Positions 63,202-64,000 of a stretch of 64,000 bases of DNA are shown in pieces. Below the pieces are notes generated by a model. The model had not been told where the DNA came from. It ran no database searches and was given only the letters and a program-made list of their open reading frames with translations. The first letter of the stretch is position 1; every line of letters starts with the position of its first letter. Position numbers and translations under genes: made by a program. Source of the stretch: CAZYAK01 sp964403335 (GTDB lineage: Bacteria; Patescibacteriota; Gracilibacteria; Peribacterales; Peribacteraceae); assembly GCA_964403335.1 (NCBI GenBank), contig CAYOFI010000004.1:37197-101196 (forward strand), read 5' to 3'.

Positions 63202-64000
63202 GTGGTAAAACCTAGAAAAACTGCGGCAAGAAAAAATACTGCGGGAGGTGCGGCAATGGGTGCTGGTCAACGTTTTCAAGCTCAAGCTGCTACGTGGTGG
63301 GCAATGCGGATTCTTCTACGAACGCCCGTGGAACAAGCGTTTGGCCTGCCAGCTCAATCTATCCCCGAAAGGATATCCTGCGAAACAGCGGACCCTGTTG
63401 ATGATCTTTGCATTAACCTTTCTTCTGATGCCACTCTGTATTTTCAATGTAAGCGCTCTTTAAGCCTTTCAGATAGCTCCACGAGCGAATGGGCATCCGT
63501 CATAGCAGACTGCCATGCGGAGCTTTTACGCCCTTGTACTCCTGAAGCTGAACGACGATTTATAGTTATCTATGGCGCTCAGAACGGAAATCTAGAGACC
63601 CTGAAGGTACTGTTAGAGCGCTATCGGGGCTTGGCTGATGGAGAGGCTTTTGAATCATCGGCTCAGAATGCCGAAGAACTTAAAGTGACGGAAAAGATCG
63701 ATACGCTCTTTGAAGTGCTCGAAGCCCTTGATGCCTATAGAGGCATTGCAGCACACAAAGAAGCCATCCTTCGCTCGTTATTTATTTCACGTTTGCAATT
63801 CGATCCAGGAGAACCCGATTTCACGGGAACTATTGATGCTTCCAGGCATGGCTTACTCAAAGACCCAAACCAGGCACAGCAGATGATTAACACCCTCATG
63901 CGGTTTATGGGTGATCTGATTGCAAAACGTGGTTCAGCAAGTAGAGATGCGCTTAGGCAGGAACTGCTCACTAGCGGCATCCAATTGCAGGGAACAGTGG
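63202..64000 (+). CDS. N-terminus of a large protein with Cap4/DUF4297-like nuclease domain, cut by window edge
   Basis: The frame stays open from a stop at 63190-63192 to the last base, giving about 266 visible residues. Residues 20-90 have the layout of a PD-(D/E)xK nuclease of the Cap4/DUF4297 kind: GAGQRFQAQAATWWAMRILL, Glu 61, DPVDD (64-68) and YFQCKRSLS (Gln 82, Lys 84). The following 170 residues are helical (FIVIYGAQNGNLETLKVLLE and so on) and lead out of the window. Such nucleases are N-terminal effectors of cytoplasmic antiphage proteins, including STAND NTPases. The GTG at 63202 is my preferred start (basic N-terminus); ATG at 63256 is the alternative. Confidence 0.65.
   Translation, partial: MVKPRKTAARKNTAGGAAMGAGQRFQAQAATWWAMRILLRTPVEQAFGLPAQSIPERISCETADPVDDLCINLSSDATLYFQCKRSLSLSDSSTSEWASVIADCHAELLRPCTPEAERRFIVIYGAQNGNLETLKVLLERYRGLADGEAFESSAQNAEELKVTEKIDTLFEVLEALDAYRGIAAHKEAILRSLFISRLQFDPGEPDFTGTIDASRHGLLKDPNQAQQMINTLMRFMGDLIAKRGSASRDALRQELLTSGIQLQGTV

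Noticed and set aside
63248..63463. Short frame overlapping the start of the Cap4-like gene
   Set aside because: It is a shifted-frame shadow of the longer open frame that contains the nuclease motifs.

Overview
The window is a dense, GC-rich chromosomal segment from a bacterium, most likely a member of the Patescibacteria/CPR; Peribacteria (Peregrinibacteria) is my best guess. This is inference from overall style: many short unknown proteins, secreted proteins joined by Ser/Ala-rich linkers, an archaeal/eukaryal-type ProS, bL25 with an Ala-rich tail, prepilin-like proteins and a standard code in which TGA is a stop. No rRNA or protein marker here settles the phylum. The first base lies inside a gene and the last lies inside another.

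Layout. 1-2.6 kb: RNA methyltransferases (TrmA/RumA family, RlmH), a small heat-shock gene under a perfect CIRCE operator, and tRNA-Glu(CTC). 2.6-18.5 kb: mixed housekeeping and envelope genes (a large unknown exported protein, YihY, nitroreductase, TipAS proteins, TMEM175-like channel, CspA, lipoproteins, RlmI-like methylase, MerR-TipAS regulator, DEAD helicase, Ser/Met-rich secreted protein). 18.6-26.7 kb: AI-2E-family permease, ABC exporter, Bcp peroxiredoxin, a PRMT-like methylase, DUF1003, a QEGLA/MATCAP-like metallopeptidase and a PH-domain membrane protein. 26.8-35.3 kb: ProS, a protein made of an internal duplication, a VIT1-family transporter, DUF212, and a four-gene operon of unrecognised large proteins. 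35.5-40 kb: the most striking cassette, an HPF-like protein, a 7TM UUP1-like protein and an ATP-grasp ligase fused to a QEGLA metallopeptidase. 40-50.6 kb: bL25, glycosyltransferase, UppP, DoxX, topoisomerase IB, orphan histidine kinase, matrixin-type protease, a pilin carrying SGNG repeats, a PIG-V-like mannosyltransferase and Ogt. 50.6-57.9 kb: a beta-lactamase-fold hydrolase, a PNAG-like exopolysaccharide locus (GT2, small membrane protein, membrane protein, deacetylase), a GH26 homologue lacking its nucleophile, TerC and DUF2721.

From about 57.9 kb to the right edge the base composition and codon use become visibly more AT-rich and gene content changes: phage/transposon-associated unknowns, an XRE regulator with dyads, a secreted thermonuclease, zinc-ribbon membrane proteins and the start of a large protein whose N-terminus looks like a Cap4/DUF4297-type PD-(D/E)xK nuclease, as found on antiphage NTPases. 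I read this as an accessory, probably defence, island.

Two genome-wide habits stand out. First, at least twenty genes on both strands have a sigma70-like -10 box placed 6-8 nt (twelve times exactly 6) before the start codon, which predicts leaderless mRNAs; Shine-Dalgarno sequences are rare. Second, many intergenic spaces hold long imperfect palindromes built from iterated short words (GGCTAAG, GAAATCGAGGA, GGATAGA, TTTCTGG and others), each space using its own vocabulary, and several of these repeats run into the ends of neighbouring genes.
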